Origin: Pusillimonas sp. T7-7
Lineage (GTDB): Bacteria; Pseudomonadota; Gammaproteobacteria; Burkholderiales; Burkholderiaceae_B
DNA length: 64,000 nucleotides
Reading direction: 5' to 3'
Assembly: GCF_000209655.1 (NCBI RefSeq)
Contig: NC_015458.1
Location: 3,720,001 to 3,784,000 of the forward strand
Part shown: in pieces, positions 35,223 to 44,278 of the stretch
Numbering within the stretch: the stretch's first letter is position 1
Layout of the letters: every line of letters starts with the position of its first letter
Program-made: the position numbers and the translations under genes
The notes under the pieces: model-generated
Databases searched by the model: none
What the model saw: the letters and a program-made list of their open reading frames with translations, nothing else
Told to the model about the DNA's origin: nothing

Positions 35223-35633
35223 TCACCCCAGGTCGACCTTGCCTCTCATGCGCTTTACTTCGCCGCGTACTGTTTTGCGTTCCAGACGCCTGCGCTGCGA
35301 ACCCAGGGTAGGGCGCGTTGGTTTGCGCGGCTTGGGCGGCACAGATACGCTGTCGATCAGTTCTTGCAGACGTGCAATGGCCTCAGCCTTGTTTTGTTCC
35401 TGGCTGCGGCTGCTCTGCGCCTTGATCACCACTACACCTTCTGCCGTGATGCGCTGGTCGCGCAGAGCCAGCAGTCTTGCCTTGATAGGCTCGGGTAGCG
35501 AGGAGTCCGGAATGGAAAAGCGCAAATGAATCGCGCTGGATACCTTGTTGACGTTCTGGCCGCCCGCTCCTTGGGAGCGTATGGCTGTAAAGACGATTTC
35601 TTCTTCCGAAACGGATATCGGTGGCCGGATCAT
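35223..35633 (-). CDS. arfB: Peptidyl-tRNA hydrolase ArfB (YaeJ), ribosome rescue
   Basis: 136 residues. The catalytic GGQ motif is in 'RSQGAGGQNVNKVSSA', and the basic C-terminal tail (RRRLERKTVRGEVKRMRGK) is the part that reads the empty mRNA channel. ArfB releases peptides from stalled ribosomes independently of tmRNA. Its ATG overlaps the stop of the YdjM-like gene upstream (4 bp). Confidence 0.94.
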   Translation of the reverse strand: MIRPPISVSEEEIVFTAIRSQGAGGQNVNKVSSAIHLRFSIPDSSLPEPIKARLLALRDQRITAEGVVVIKAQSSRSQEQNKAEAIARLQELIDSVSVPPKPRKPTRPTLGSQRRRLERKTVRGEVKRMRGKVDLG

Positions 35634-36703
35634 GGCGTGTTGCGATCAGAAGGAATGGGCAGTTCGGTCATTTTCTGCTCCCACTGGCTTAGCGGCAAGG
35701 GCGGATCCTGTTGCCAGACGCGTCGGATCACTCTGCCAAGCTCGGCCGTGCCACGCTCGCCCGGCCAGTAGGCGGGTGTGATCGCCCGCCAGCTATGGTT
35801 GGCTCCGGTACGTTCGGCCATTAGGAAACGGAATGAATAGTAGCCAGTTCCCAGGCCCATGCGCAGGTCGGAGGCGACCAGTTGCCCGGCGATGGCGTCA
35901 TAGCGCAGCCAGTCGCCGGTAAACCACCGCAAGCCTTTCAATTGCGGTGAACCAGGCAAGTTGTTTGCCAAGTCCGTGTTCAAGGGCAGTTTGATGTGCT
36001 CGGGTGCTGCGGTGTCGAGCAGGCTGCTGATGGTTTCTATGTAATGATCGTCTGCCGTGCGCGTAACGACACGCCAAAGCAGAATATTGAAAGGCTCAGG
36101 GGTGGAAAATACCGCCTCTACGGTTTCGCCCTGCTCGGCTAGCATGTGCTGAACGCGTGCCTCGATGAGCGTCTTGGCGGCCACGGAAAGCACCAGATAG
36201 CAAGTGCTCAGCCCCAACCCCCAGCACAATGTGCGTGTCAGGGCGGGGCGTTTGCCCATGATCAACCCCGCAAGAAAAACCAGCAACAAGGGAATGGTGT
36301 AAAAGGGGTCGATAATGAACAGGCTGGACCAGCTCGTGGGAGTGGGTGTCAGCGGCCATAGCAGCTGAGTGCCATAGGCGGTAAAGGCATCCAGAAGAGG
36401 ATGGGTGATCAGTACCAGCCAAATGGCCAGAAACAGGCGGCCGGCCCCGTAGTCGGGGCAGGGTCGCCAGCGCCGCGCCAGCAGGGTGATCAGGACCGAC
36501 AGGCCAGTCAGCACGAACAATGAGTGTGAGAAGCCCCGATGGTTGATCATGTTCAATACGGGATCGCCGTAATCGATCAGCACATCAAGGTCGGGCAGGG
36601 TGCCCAACAGGGCGCCGGCCACCAAAGCCTTGCGCCCATGGAAACGGCCGAGCATGGCGCCTTGAATGCCGGCGCCAAGCACGGCCTGAGTCAGTGAATC
36701 CAT
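35630..36703 (-). CDS. Inner-membrane metal-dependent hydrolase, YdjM/DUF457 family
   Basis: 357 residues. The N-terminus 'MDSLTQAVLGAGIQGAMLG' with 'LPDLDVLIDYGDP' and 'NHRGFSHSLFVL' holds the Asp/His metal motif of the family; several membrane helices follow, and a soluble C-terminal part of about 170 residues lies after residue ~180. The family is annotated as LexA-regulated membrane-bound hydrolases; no LexA box was found before it. Substrate unknown. Confidence 0.85.
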   Translation of the reverse strand: MDSLTQAVLGAGIQGAMLGRFHGRKALVAGALLGTLPDLDVLIDYGDPVLNMINHRGFSHSLFVLTGLSVLITLLARRWRPCPDYGAGRLFLAIWLVLITHPLLDAFTAYGTQLLWPLTPTPTSWSSLFIIDPFYTIPLLLVFLAGLIMGKRPALTRTLCWGLGLSTCYLVLSVAAKTLIEARVQHMLAEQGETVEAVFSTPEPFNILLWRVVTRTADDHYIETISSLLDTAAPEHIKLPLNTDLANNLPGSPQLKGLRWFTGDWLRYDAIAGQLVASDLRMGLGTGYYSFRFLMAERTGANHSWRAITPAYWPGERGTAELGRVIRRVWQQDPPLPLSQWEQKMTELPIPSDRNTP

Positions 36704-36732
36704 ACTGCCTGTAGGGGGTGTTGTTAAACGAA

Positions 36733-37062
36733 TCAGCTGCAGTTTACGCTGATGACCATGTCCTGCTCGTCTACGCGCAAATTCAGTCTTTGCGGGTTGT
36801 ACTCCATGGTAATGACGTCTCGGGGCCTGAGTATTCTGCCAAGTTCGGCCCCTGATTTGTCACGATAGGTTTCGAGCAGTTCGGGGTTGGCCTTTTGACC
36901 AACCGCTGACTCGGCGAGGTCAGCATTGCATTGCTGGCCGTTTGCGCTTGATGGGGCTGATGCCGGTGCGGACGTGTCGGACGCAGAGCCTTGCGTGCCG
37001 GAGGCGCAGCCGGCAAGGGTAGCTGCAGCAAGGACAGCGCCAAAAATCAATGTGCGTGTCAT
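36733..37062 (-). CDS. Lipoprotein with I78-type peptidase inhibitor domain
   Basis: 109 residues. A lipoprotein signal (lipobox around 'ATLAGC', Cys near residue 20) is followed by a Ser/Ala/Pro-rich linker and a domain with 'QCNADLAESAVGQKA' and 'RPRDVITMEYNPQRLNLRVDEQ', matching the I78 family of serine protease inhibitors with the second cysteine at the very C-terminus (VNCS). It is likely an outer-membrane or periplasmic lipoprotein protecting against proteases. An AGGA site supports the ATG at 37062; a TTG two codons earlier is less likely. Confidence 0.85.
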   Translation of the reverse strand: MTRTLIFGAVLAAATLAGCASGTQGSASDTSAPASAPSSANGQQCNADLAESAVGQKANPELLETYRDKSGAELGRILRPRDVITMEYNPQRLNLRVDEQDMVISVNCS

Positions 37063-37208
37063 AAGCAATCCTGTTGGTTGTCCAGAACAGACCTAATATA
37101 GTAATGGAAATGGGCGGCTGAATCGGTCAAACGTCCGATAACGTTAAAATAAGAGTCATTGCGCCAGACTCGTCCGGGTCAGGGCGGCACGATATTTCTT
37201 TCAAGATT

Positions 37209-38135
37209 ATGGCTAATTTTATTGTTGCGGCACTTTATAAATTTGTGACGCTTTCCGACTACCAGGCGATGCAGCAACCGCTGTTTGACTTTTGTGAGTC
37301 GCAGCAGGTAAAGGGCACTTTGCTGCTTGCCGAGGAAGGCGTCAACGGCACTATTGCAGGCACACGCGCCGGAATCGATGCCGTGCTGGGCTACCTGCGC
37401 AGCGATCCCCGCCTGGCCACGCTGGAGCATAAAGAATCGTGGGCTGAAAAAATGCCCTTTTATCGCCTTAAAATCAAACTCAAGCGCGAAATAGTAACCA
37501 TGGGGGTGCCGAATATCCAGCCAGACACCATGGCGGGCGCCTATGTAAAGCCGGAAGACTGGAATGCACTGATCGACGATCCCGATGTAGTGGTGATCGA
37601 TACGCGCAATGACTATGAAGTAGCCATAGGCACGTTTAATCGTGCCATCAATCCGCACACCAGCAGTTTTTCAGAATTTCCACAGTGGGTGCAGGAGCAG
37701 TCGGGCGAAGGCGGGGTGTTGGGCAAAGGCAGCAAGGTGGCCATGTTCTGTACTGGCGGCATACGTTGCGAAAAGTCTACAGCCTATCTGCGCTCGCAGG
37801 GTTTCGACGAGGTCTATCATTTGCAGGGCGGCATTTTGAAGTACCTGGAAACTGTCGCGCCCGAAGACAGCCGCTGGGACGGTGATTGCTTTGTTTTCGA
37901 CGAGCGTGTGTCAGTCAGGCATGGATTGGAACCTGGTGAATATGAGCTGTGCCGCGCCTGCCGCCTGCCGCTAGGCGCGCAGGACAAGGCGTCGGAGCAT
38001 TACGAAGAAGGCGTCAGTTGCCCCCATTGCCATGGTACGCATACCGAAGAGCAACTGCTGCGCTTCAGGGAACGCCAGAAACAGGTGGAGCTTGCCCGCA
38101 AGCGGCACCAGCGTCACATCGGCGTACGTATTTGA
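37209..38135 (+). CDS. trhO: tRNA uridine 5-oxyacetic-acid-modification hydroxylase TrhO (YceA)
   Basis: 308 residues. An N-terminal YceA-type domain ('[16 protein letters not shown]') is followed by a rhodanese domain with the active-site loop '[10 protein letters not shown]' and a C-terminal zinc-like motif (CRAC, CPHC). TrhO hydroxylates U34 of some tRNAs using oxygen. It is the first of two overlapping genes; the next starts inside its stop codon region. Confidence 0.93.
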   Translation: MANFIVAALYKFVTLSDYQAMQQPLFDFCESQQVKGTLLLAEEGVNGTIAGTRAGIDAVLGYLRSDPRLATLEHKESWAEKMPFYRLKIKLKREIVTMGVPNIQPDTMAGAYVKPEDWNALIDDPDVVVIDTRNDYEVAIGTFNRAINPHTSSFSEFPQWVQEQSGEGGVLGKGSKVAMFCTGGIRCEKSTAYLRSQGFDEVYHLQGGILKYLETVAPEDSRWDGDCFVFDERVSVRHGLEPGEYELCRACRLPLGAQDKASEHYEEGVSCPHCHGTHTEEQLLRFRERQKQVELARKRHQRHIGVRI

Positions 38136-38782
38136 AACCCGTTCTGTACTCCTTCCGGCGCTGCCCTTACGCCATGCGAGCCCGCCTGGCCATTGCGGCC
38201 AGCGGATGCCAGTGCGAGCTGAGGGAAGTGGTCTTGCGTAATAAACCGCCGTCTTTGCTGGCGGTGTCTCCCAAGGCGACGGTACCCGTGCTGATCGACA
38301 CCAATGGCGCCGTCATAGACGAAAGTCTGGACATCATGCTGTGGGCCTTGCGTCAAAATGATCCTGGCCGGTGGCTGGCGCCGCGGCAGAGCGCCCTTGA
38401 CGAGATGCTGGCGCTGATCGGTGAGTGCGACGGCCCTTTCAAGCATGCGTTGGATCGCTATAAATATCCGCAGCGCTACGAAAATATATGTGGAACGGAA
38501 TACAGGGACCAAGCCGTGGCGTGGTTGGTGAGCCTGAATGGGCGCTTGGAGAGATCCGATTTTTTATTTGGCGCCCGGCCGGCGCTGGCCGATATGGCCA
38601 TAGCGCCTTTTGTCCGGCAATTCGCACATACAGACCTGGACTGGTTCCAGGCGCAGCCCTGGCCGCATTTACTGCAGTGGTTGCAAGCCTGGATGCAGGG
38701 CTGTTTGTTTACGCAAGTCATGCATAAGTATTCGCCCTGGCAGGAAGGAACACCTGGCGTTCCGTTTCCAGATCAGGCGTGA
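38132..38782 (+). CDS. Glutathione S-transferase-like protein
   Basis: 216 residues if it begins at the TTG at 38132, which overlaps the trhO stop (TTGA). The thioredoxin-like N-terminal domain has the '[13 protein letters not shown]' motif with a glutaredoxin-2-like CPYA site, then '[24 protein letters not shown]' (the cis-Pro and glutathione site). The helical C-terminal domain runs to the end. The ATG inside the CPYAM motif would cut off the active site, so the TTG start is strongly preferred despite the lack of a ribosome site; translation is probably coupled. Confidence 0.85.
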   Translation: MKPVLYSFRRCPYAMRARLAIAASGCQCELREVVLRNKPPSLLAVSPKATVPVLIDTNGAVIDESLDIMLWALRQNDPGRWLAPRQSALDEMLALIGECDGPFKHALDRYKYPQRYENICGTEYRDQAVAWLVSLNGRLERSDFLFGARPALADMAIAPFVRQFAHTDLDWFQAQPWPHLLQWLQAWMQGCLFTQVMHKYSPWQEGTPGVPFPDQA

Positions 38783-38822
38783 GCTTTGTCGGTTTCGCTT
38801 GCCTTACATCAGTAAAACAGAC

Positions 38823-39605
38823 TTACTCCATGCCGGGCACGACGGTTGAAAACCCGCCGTCGACGTGGGTGATTTCGCCGGTAATGCCGGCAGCCAGGTC
38901 CGACATCATGAATGCGGCCACATTGCCGACATCTTCGATGGTGATGTTGCGGCGCAAGGGGGCGTGAGTTTCAACATACTTCAGTATGGTCGAGAAGTCC
39001 TTGATACCGCTGGCCGCCAGTGTTTTGATGGGGCCGGCCGAAATGCCGTTGGCGCGTATGCCCAGGGGGCCCAACGAGGCTGCCATATAGCGTACGCTGG
39101 CTTCCAGCGACGCCTTGGCCAGGCCCATGGTGTTGTAGTTGGGAATGGCTTTTTCGGCGCCCAGATAGGTAAGCGTCAGCACCGAGCTGTTGCGGCCTTT
39201 GAGCAGCGGCAGGGCAGCCTTGGCCATGGCTGGAAAGCTGTAAGCCGAAATATCGTGGGCAATGCGAAAGCCTTCGCGGCTCATGCCCTCAAGGAAGTCG
39301 CCTGAAATGGCTTCGCGAGGCGCAAAGCCAATGGAATGCACCAGGCCGTCAAGGCCGTCCCAGCGGGACTGGAGCTCTTTGAATGCGTTGTCGATTTGCT
39401 CGTCTTCGGACACGTCACAGGAAATGACGATGTCGCTGCCCAGTTCTTTGGCATATTCCGTGACGCGGTCTTTGAAGCGTTCGCCCACATAGGTGAAGGC
39501 CAGTTCGGCGCCTTGTTGTTTGCAGGCACGAGCAATGCCGTAAGCAATCGAGCGGTTGGACAGCACGCCTGTAACCAGAATGCGTTTGCCTTTCAGGAAA
39601 CCCAT
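38823..39605 (-). CDS. fabI: Enoyl-[acyl-carrier-protein] reductase (NADH), FabI
   Basis: 260 residues, short-chain dehydrogenase fold. The NADH site is '[17 protein letters not shown]', 'VHSIGFAP' is the FabI signature, and the catalytic Tyr-x6-Lys is in '[10 protein letters not shown]'. FabI completes each fatty-acid elongation round and is the target of triclosan. It stands convergent with the GST gene and upstream of mltD on the same strand order. Confidence 0.97.
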   Translation of the reverse strand: MGFLKGKRILVTGVLSNRSIAYGIARACKQQGAELAFTYVGERFKDRVTEYAKELGSDIVISCDVSEDEQIDNAFKELQSRWDGLDGLVHSIGFAPREAISGDFLEGMSREGFRIAHDISAYSFPAMAKAALPLLKGRNSSVLTLTYLGAEKAIPNYNTMGLAKASLEASVRYMAASLGPLGIRANGISAGPIKTLAASGIKDFSTILKYVETHAPLRRNITIEDVGNVAAFMMSDLAAGITGEITHVDGGFSTVVPGME

Positions 39606-39633
39606 ATGATGATCCTTTTCTTATGTGAATATT

Positions 39634-41016
39634 TTAGCCGCGTATGCTCGTGCCGGGAACCCGCAAGCGCTTGCCCTTGGACAGGATGCTGCCCTTCAGG
39701 TTGTTAAGTTTGCGCAGCTCGTCGACTGAGGTGTTATAGCGTTTGGCCAGTGAAAACAGCGTGTCGCCGCCTTTAACGGTATGCGTGCGGACATTGGCGC
39801 CGCGTCGCAGGACGCGCACATCGCTTTTGTTGCGAGGGCTCTTGCCTTGTGTGGTGGTCGGGCTCTCTGGGACTTCGAGCGAGGCCAGTTGAATACCGCC
39901 GCGGGTATGGTTGGCCGGTACAAGCAAGGTTTGGGCCACTGCACGACTTTGCTTTTTACTCAGGCCATTGACGGCACGCAACGTACCCAGGCTGATGCCA
40001 TGGCGTTTGGCAATGGCCGCATAAGACTCGCCCTTCTTGCTTTTATAAGTGTCCCAGGAGCTGAGTTCGCCCTTATAGGCCTCGAGGTTGGCTTCGAAAA
40101 TGTCGACGCGGTTGGTGGGCAGCAGCAAAACAGGGTTGTGCTCGGCCAATATGACGGGACGATTGAACGATGCGTTAAGCGCCTTGAATTCGTCGAGCGG
40201 CATTTCAGCCAACTGGGCGGCGACTTGTATGTCAATGTCTTGTGTCTTTTTTACTGTGGTGAAGTAAGGCGCATTGCTGACGGAAGGCAGTGTTAAGCCG
40301 AATTTTTCGGGATTGGCAATGATGTTCTTGATGGCCTGCAGCTTGGGTACATAATTGCGCGTTTCGTCAGGCATCCTGAGGGAGATGTAGTCAGCCGGCA
40401 AAGATGCCTTGGCGTTTTTTGCCATGGCACGTTTTACCGAGCCCTCGCCCCAGTTGTACGAGGCCAAGGCCAAGTACCAGTCGCCCTGGAAGTCGTACAG
40501 ATACGCCAGGTAGTCCAGGGCCGCGTTGGTTGATGCAATGGGGTCGCGCCGCTGATCGCGCCACCAATCTTGTTCCAGGTTGTAATGCCGTCCGGTGCTG
40601 GGAATGAATTGCCATAGCCCGGATGCTTTGGAGCGTGAAAGGGCGGTGGGATTGTAGGCGCTTTCTACAAAAGGAAGCAGGGCCAGCTCAGTGGGCAGGC
40701 CGCGGCGATCCAGTTCATCAACGATGTAATATAGATACTTGCCGGCCCGGCGGCTCATGGTCAGGACTGACTCAGGATGCGATGCGTAGTACGACGTCCA
40801 TTGTTCTGTCAGTTCGCTGTCAAGATTGGGTATGGCAAAGCCGCGTCGTATGCGGTCCCACATATCGCGCGGCGGGTGGGTCAGGTCGATGGTGCGCGAG
40901 GTTTCTTCGGCCGTGTAGTGTTTCTTGCCCGAAGCATAAGGGTTTTGCGAGTTTTGGGTGGCGCAGCCGGCCAGTACTGCTACGATAAGCAGAACAAATA
41001 TTCGTAAGCAGTTCAT
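39634..41016 (-). CDS. mltD: Membrane-bound lytic murein transglycosylase D-like lipoprotein (MltD)
   Basis: 460 residues. It starts MNCLRIFVLLIVAVLAGCA with a lipobox (LAGC). The SLT domain holds the catalytic Glu in 'LLPFVESAYNPTALSRSKAS' and 'GLWQFIPSTGRHY', followed by two LysM-type repeats near the C-terminus ('SYAAIAKRHGIS' and 'HTVKGGDTLFSLAKRYNTS'). It cleaves glycan strands of peptidoglycan. The mltD-gloB-methyltransferase-rnhA-dnaQ order is the same as in E. coli, which supports the name. Confidence 0.93.
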   Translation of the reverse strand: MNCLRIFVLLIVAVLAGCATQNSQNPYASGKKHYTAEETSRTIDLTHPPRDMWDRIRRGFAIPNLDSELTEQWTSYYASHPESVLTMSRRAGKYLYYIVDELDRRGLPTELALLPFVESAYNPTALSRSKASGLWQFIPSTGRHYNLEQDWWRDQRRDPIASTNAALDYLAYLYDFQGDWYLALASYNWGEGSVKRAMAKNAKASLPADYISLRMPDETRNYVPKLQAIKNIIANPEKFGLTLPSVSNAPYFTTVKKTQDIDIQVAAQLAEMPLDEFKALNASFNRPVILAEHNPVLLLPTNRVDIFEANLEAYKGELSSWDTYKSKKGESYAAIAKRHGISLGTLRAVNGLSKKQSRAVAQTLLVPANHTRGGIQLASLEVPESPTTTQGKSPRNKSDVRVLRRGANVRTHTVKGGDTLFSLAKRYNTSVDELRKLNNLKGSILSKGKRLRVPGTSIRG

Positions 41017-41023
41017 TGGCAAG

Positions 41024-41812
41024 TCATTTAAAGTTGTTCTTCCATTCGCGCAAACAGGCAAAAACGTCTACAGGTGCTTCCAGCACGGCGCCTGCGTAGC
41101 TGGCGGCTGCCTTTGCCACAGATGTTTGCGATACTCTTAAAAAAGGATTGGTGTCGAGCTCCAGCGCGATGTTCGACGGCAATGTGGGCATGCTGTCGGA
41201 TCGCAGCCGGGAATCCGCTTCCCACCGTTGCTGCAAAACCAGGTTGTCGGGCTCTACCTGCAAGGCCCAACGCAAATTCGCCAAGGTGTACTCGTGGGCA
41301 CAGCATACGAGCGTGTCGGCTGGCAAAGCACGTAGTTTACCCAGAGAATCCAGCATTTGTGCGGGAGTACCTTCAAATAAACGACCGCATCCGGCCGCAA
41401 ATAGGGTGTCGCCGCAAAAAACCACGGGTTTTCCCGTAGATAATGTGCCATAGTAGGCAATGTGCCCGGCCGTATGGCCGGGTACATCAAGAACGCTTAA
41501 TTGCAGCCCAACGGTGGGAAATTGTACCGTATCGCCTTCCATCAGGCGGTGATCGCAGGCAGGAAGTTTTTCTGACGCCGGGCCATAGACGGGGGCGCCC
41601 GTTCGCTGTTGTAATGCCAAGACCCCGCCCACGTGGTCTGCGTGGTGGTGTGTCAGTAAAATGGCGTCCAGTATAAGCCCGCGCTGGTCCAGCACCGCCT
41701 GGACCGGAGCGGCCTGGCCAGGATCCACTACAACGGCATGGCCGTCTTTACATATCAGCCATATATAGTTGTCCGCGAACGCGGGTACCGGGATAAGTTC
41801 AGTAGTCATCAT
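41024..41812 (-). CDS. gloB: Hydroxyacylglutathione hydrolase (glyoxalase II)
   Basis: 262 residues, metallo-beta-lactamase fold. The binuclear zinc motif is THHHADHVGG, with 'GHTAGHIAYY' and 'FCGDTLFAAGCGRLFEG' further on. It hydrolyses S-lactoylglutathione to D-lactate and glutathione. Two ATG codons in a row make the start 41812 or 41809. It is divergent from the methyltransferase gene with only 17 bp between them. Confidence 0.96.
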   Translation of the reverse strand: MMTTELIPVPAFADNYIWLICKDGHAVVVDPGQAAPVQAVLDQRGLILDAILLTHHHADHVGGVLALQQRTGAPVYGPASEKLPACDHRLMEGDTVQFPTVGLQLSVLDVPGHTAGHIAYYGTLSTGKPVVFCGDTLFAAGCGRLFEGTPAQMLDSLGKLRALPADTLVCCAHEYTLANLRWALQVEPDNLVLQQRWEADSRLRSDSMPTLPSNIALELDTNPFLRVSQTSVAKAAASYAGAVLEAPVDVFACLREWKNNFK

Positions 41813-41829
41813 AAAGCCAGGGAGTCAAT

Positions 41830-42579
41830 GTGTCGGTGGATCAACCTCTTATTCTAGAGCTTGCCGAGTGGCTGGACACGCCGCCCGGGCAATATGTGCG
41901 AGGCTGGGAACAGAAGCAGATAGATGCCATGGTCTGCAATGCGTTTGGCTATCATGCCATACAAATTGGCCTGCCACATTGGGATTTGTTGCAAGCCAAT
42001 CGCATTCCCTTCAAGGCGCGCACCCGTGTGCTTTTCGAGCGGGCGGCGGAACAGGGTGCGGCGCTGGTGGCCAGCCCCGAGTCCCTGCCGTTCGATACAC
42101 AGAGCATAGACTTGCTGGTTTTACCGCATGTGCTCGAGTGCTCGAATGATTCCCATCAAATCCTGCGCGAGGCCGAGCGGGTGCTGGTGCCCGAAGGGCG
42201 TATTGTCATTTCCGGCTTTAATCCGTGGAGCCTGTGGGGGGCCAGTGACCGTATTCCGGGGCTGGATCCCTTGTTGCCCATACCGGCGCACCTGCAAGTA
42301 TCGCTGCCCAGGCTGAAAGACTGGTTCAAGCTGTTATCCTTCGACCTCGATCGCGGTCGCTTCGGTTGTTATGCGCCACCGTGCAGCGAGCAGATCTGGC
42401 TGGATCGCTGGGCGTTCATGGAAAAGGCGGGTGACCGCTGGTGGCCGGTATGCGGCGCGGTCTATGTGGTGTCTGCCGTCAAACGGGTGGCAGGCATGCG
42501 TCTGATAGGCCCCGAATGGAAAAAAGCCAAGTCCAAAAAGGTTGCGCGTCAGGCAGTGGTGACAGGCCGCCATTATTAA
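41830..42579 (+). CDS. SAM-dependent methyltransferase (YafS-like)
   Basis: 249 residues. The motif-I region is degenerate, but 'LPFDTQSIDLLVLPHVLECSNDSH' and 'VLVPEGRIVISGFNPWSLWGA' match class I (Methyltransf_11) enzymes of the YafS type, always found between gloB and rnhA. Target unknown. The GTG start at 41830 follows GGAG by 5 bp; the ATG two bases earlier is in another frame. No membrane helix or signal is seen. Confidence 0.88.
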   Translation: MSVDQPLILELAEWLDTPPGQYVRGWEQKQIDAMVCNAFGYHAIQIGLPHWDLLQANRIPFKARTRVLFERAAEQGAALVASPESLPFDTQSIDLLVLPHVLECSNDSHQILREAERVLVPEGRIVISGFNPWSLWGASDRIPGLDPLLPIPAHLQVSLPRLKDWFKLLSFDLDRGRFGCYAPPCSEQIWLDRWAFMEKAGDRWWPVCGAVYVVSAVKRVAGMRLIGPEWKKAKSKKVARQAVVTGRHY

Positions 42580-42610
42580 AAGGTCCTGGCTAGCAGCATG
42601 CAGGTAAGTA

Positions 42611-43075
42611 ATGAATAACGATCAAGTTGAAATCTGGACTGATGGCGCCTGCAAAGGCAATCCCGGCATGGGAGGCTGGGGTGCGTTGCTGCGGCAGGGC
42701 CGTCATGAAAAAACTCTGTACGGTGGGGAGCCCGGCACCACCAACAACCGCATGGAGTTAATGGCCGTCATCCAGGCGCTCAAAGCCTTGAAGCGCCCCT
42801 GCCAGGTCACGGTGCATACCGATTCTCAGTATGTGCAAAAAGGCATGAGCGAATGGCTGGCGAACTGGAAGCGACGGGGCTGGCGTACTGCCGATAAAAA
42901 GCCAGTGAAGAATGCCGACCTTTGGCAGGAGCTGGATGCCTTGGTGGAACAGCACACGCTGATCTGGCGCTGGGTGCGCGGGCATGCCGGCGACCCGGGC
43001 AACGAGCGTGCCGATCAACTGGCCAATCAGGGGGTTGAGCACGCCAGGGCGCAGCAAAGCACAAGTGTTGTGTAA
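42611..43075 (+). CDS. rnhA: Ribonuclease HI
   Basis: 154 residues. The catalytic acids are in '[13 protein letters not shown]' (Asp), '[11 protein letters not shown]' (Glu) and '[10 protein letters not shown]' (Asp), with the final Asp in '[10 protein letters not shown]'. It removes RNA from RNA-DNA hybrids. In E. coli rnhA is next to dnaQ; here an RND efflux pair separates them. Confidence 0.97.
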   Translation: MNNDQVEIWTDGACKGNPGMGGWGALLRQGRHEKTLYGGEPGTTNNRMELMAVIQALKALKRPCQVTVHTDSQYVQKGMSEWLANWKRRGWRTADKKPVKNADLWQELDALVEQHTLIWRWVRGHAGDPGNERADQLANQGVEHARAQQSTSVV

Positions 43076-43147
43076 AAATCGCGCAATTCGAATCAATCCA
43101 ATGCTAAAGTCATCAATTGTGTCGGTAAATCCCAAACTTATTCCTTG

Positions 43148-44263
43148 ATGAAAAACTCCACTGCTGGTTTCTTTCTGGTCCTTGTACTGGGACTGGTGAT
43201 CGGTGCCGCGGGCGTGCGCTGGTACGAGGGCTACGCTGCCGCTCCATCGCCCGCCGCCAACACCCCGGCTGCTGCGCCCGCAGAGGCAAACAAGGCCATT
43301 GCCGTCGAAGTGGCTACGGTCAAGCAAATATCGTTGGCCCGGGGCGTATCGGCGGTGGGAACGCTGCGCTCTGAAAATTCCGTCATGTTGCGCCCTGAAA
43401 TCACGGGGCGCATAGTTCAAATCAATTTTCAGGAAGGCGGCAAGGTCAGCAAAGGGCAGTTGCTGGTGCGCCTGGACGACAGTGTGGCCAAGGCGCAATT
43501 GCAGCAGGCGCAGGCCAACCTCAGCCTGGCCAGCAGCCAGTATCGCCGAGCACAGGAACTGACCAAACAAGGTTTCATCAGCAAACAGGCCCGCGATGAA
43601 TCAGCCAGCCAGCTCAAGGTACAGCAGGCCGCCGCCGCCCTGGCCAAGGCCCAGCTTGAAAAAACCGCCATTCTGGCTCCTTTCGACGGCCTGATCGGGC
43701 TGCGCAATGTCTCGGTGGGCGATTACGTCAGCCCGGGCATCGATCTGGTACCCATAGAATCCGTCGATCCGCTCAAGGTGGATTTCAGGATCCCCGAGCA
43801 GTTTCTTGGGCAGGTGCAAGTGGGGGCCAAGCTGCTATTGAGCTTCGATGCCCTGCCTGGGCAGCAACGCGAAGGCGAAGTGGGGGCCATCAGCCCCCTG
43901 GTCGATGTGGGCGGGCGATCGATTCTGCTGCGTGCTCTGGTGCCCAATAGCGACGACACCTTGCGCCCAGGCATGTTTGCGCGTGTACGCTTGCAGTTTG
44001 CCGACGCCCAGGGCCTGGTCGTGCCTGAAACGGCGCTGGTTCCGGCGGGCGAAGAGCAATATGTTTATCGTGTTGAAAATGGCCATGCCAAGCGTGTCGT
44101 GATCAAGGTGGGGGAGCGCCGGGATGGCCGGGTCGAAGTGCTTGAAGGCCTGCAGGCCCATGATCAGGTGCTGACCACAGGGCTGCAGAAAGTGCGGGAT
44201 GGCGATCCCGTTCAGACCAGCCCCGCGCCTGAACCGAGCAACAATATGCCTGCCAACTCTTGA
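43148..44263 (+). CDS. RND efflux periplasmic adaptor subunit (HlyD/AcrA family)
   Basis: 371 residues. One N-terminal membrane helix (residues about 8-25) anchors the protein; a lipoyl-like domain, a coiled-coil hairpin ('QAQANLSLASSQYRRAQEL' region), and a beta-barrel domain with 'PEQFLGQVQVGAKL' follow. It links the RND pump to an outer-membrane channel, which is not encoded here. It is cotranscribed with the pump gene 15 bp downstream. Not a lipoprotein, unlike AcrA. Confidence 0.92.
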   Translation: MKNSTAGFFLVLVLGLVIGAAGVRWYEGYAAAPSPAANTPAAAPAEANKAIAVEVATVKQISLARGVSAVGTLRSENSVMLRPEITGRIVQINFQEGGKVSKGQLLVRLDDSVAKAQLQQAQANLSLASSQYRRAQELTKQGFISKQARDESASQLKVQQAAAALAKAQLEKTAILAPFDGLIGLRNVSVGDYVSPGIDLVPIESVDPLKVDFRIPEQFLGQVQVGAKLLLSFDALPGQQREGEVGAISPLVDVGGRSILLRALVPNSDDTLRPGMFARVRLQFADAQGLVVPETALVPAGEEQYVYRVENGHAKRVVIKVGERRDGRVEVLEGLQAHDQVLTTGLQKVRDGDPVQTSPAPEPSNNMPANS

Positions 44264-44278
44264 TCGGCGCACATAGCC

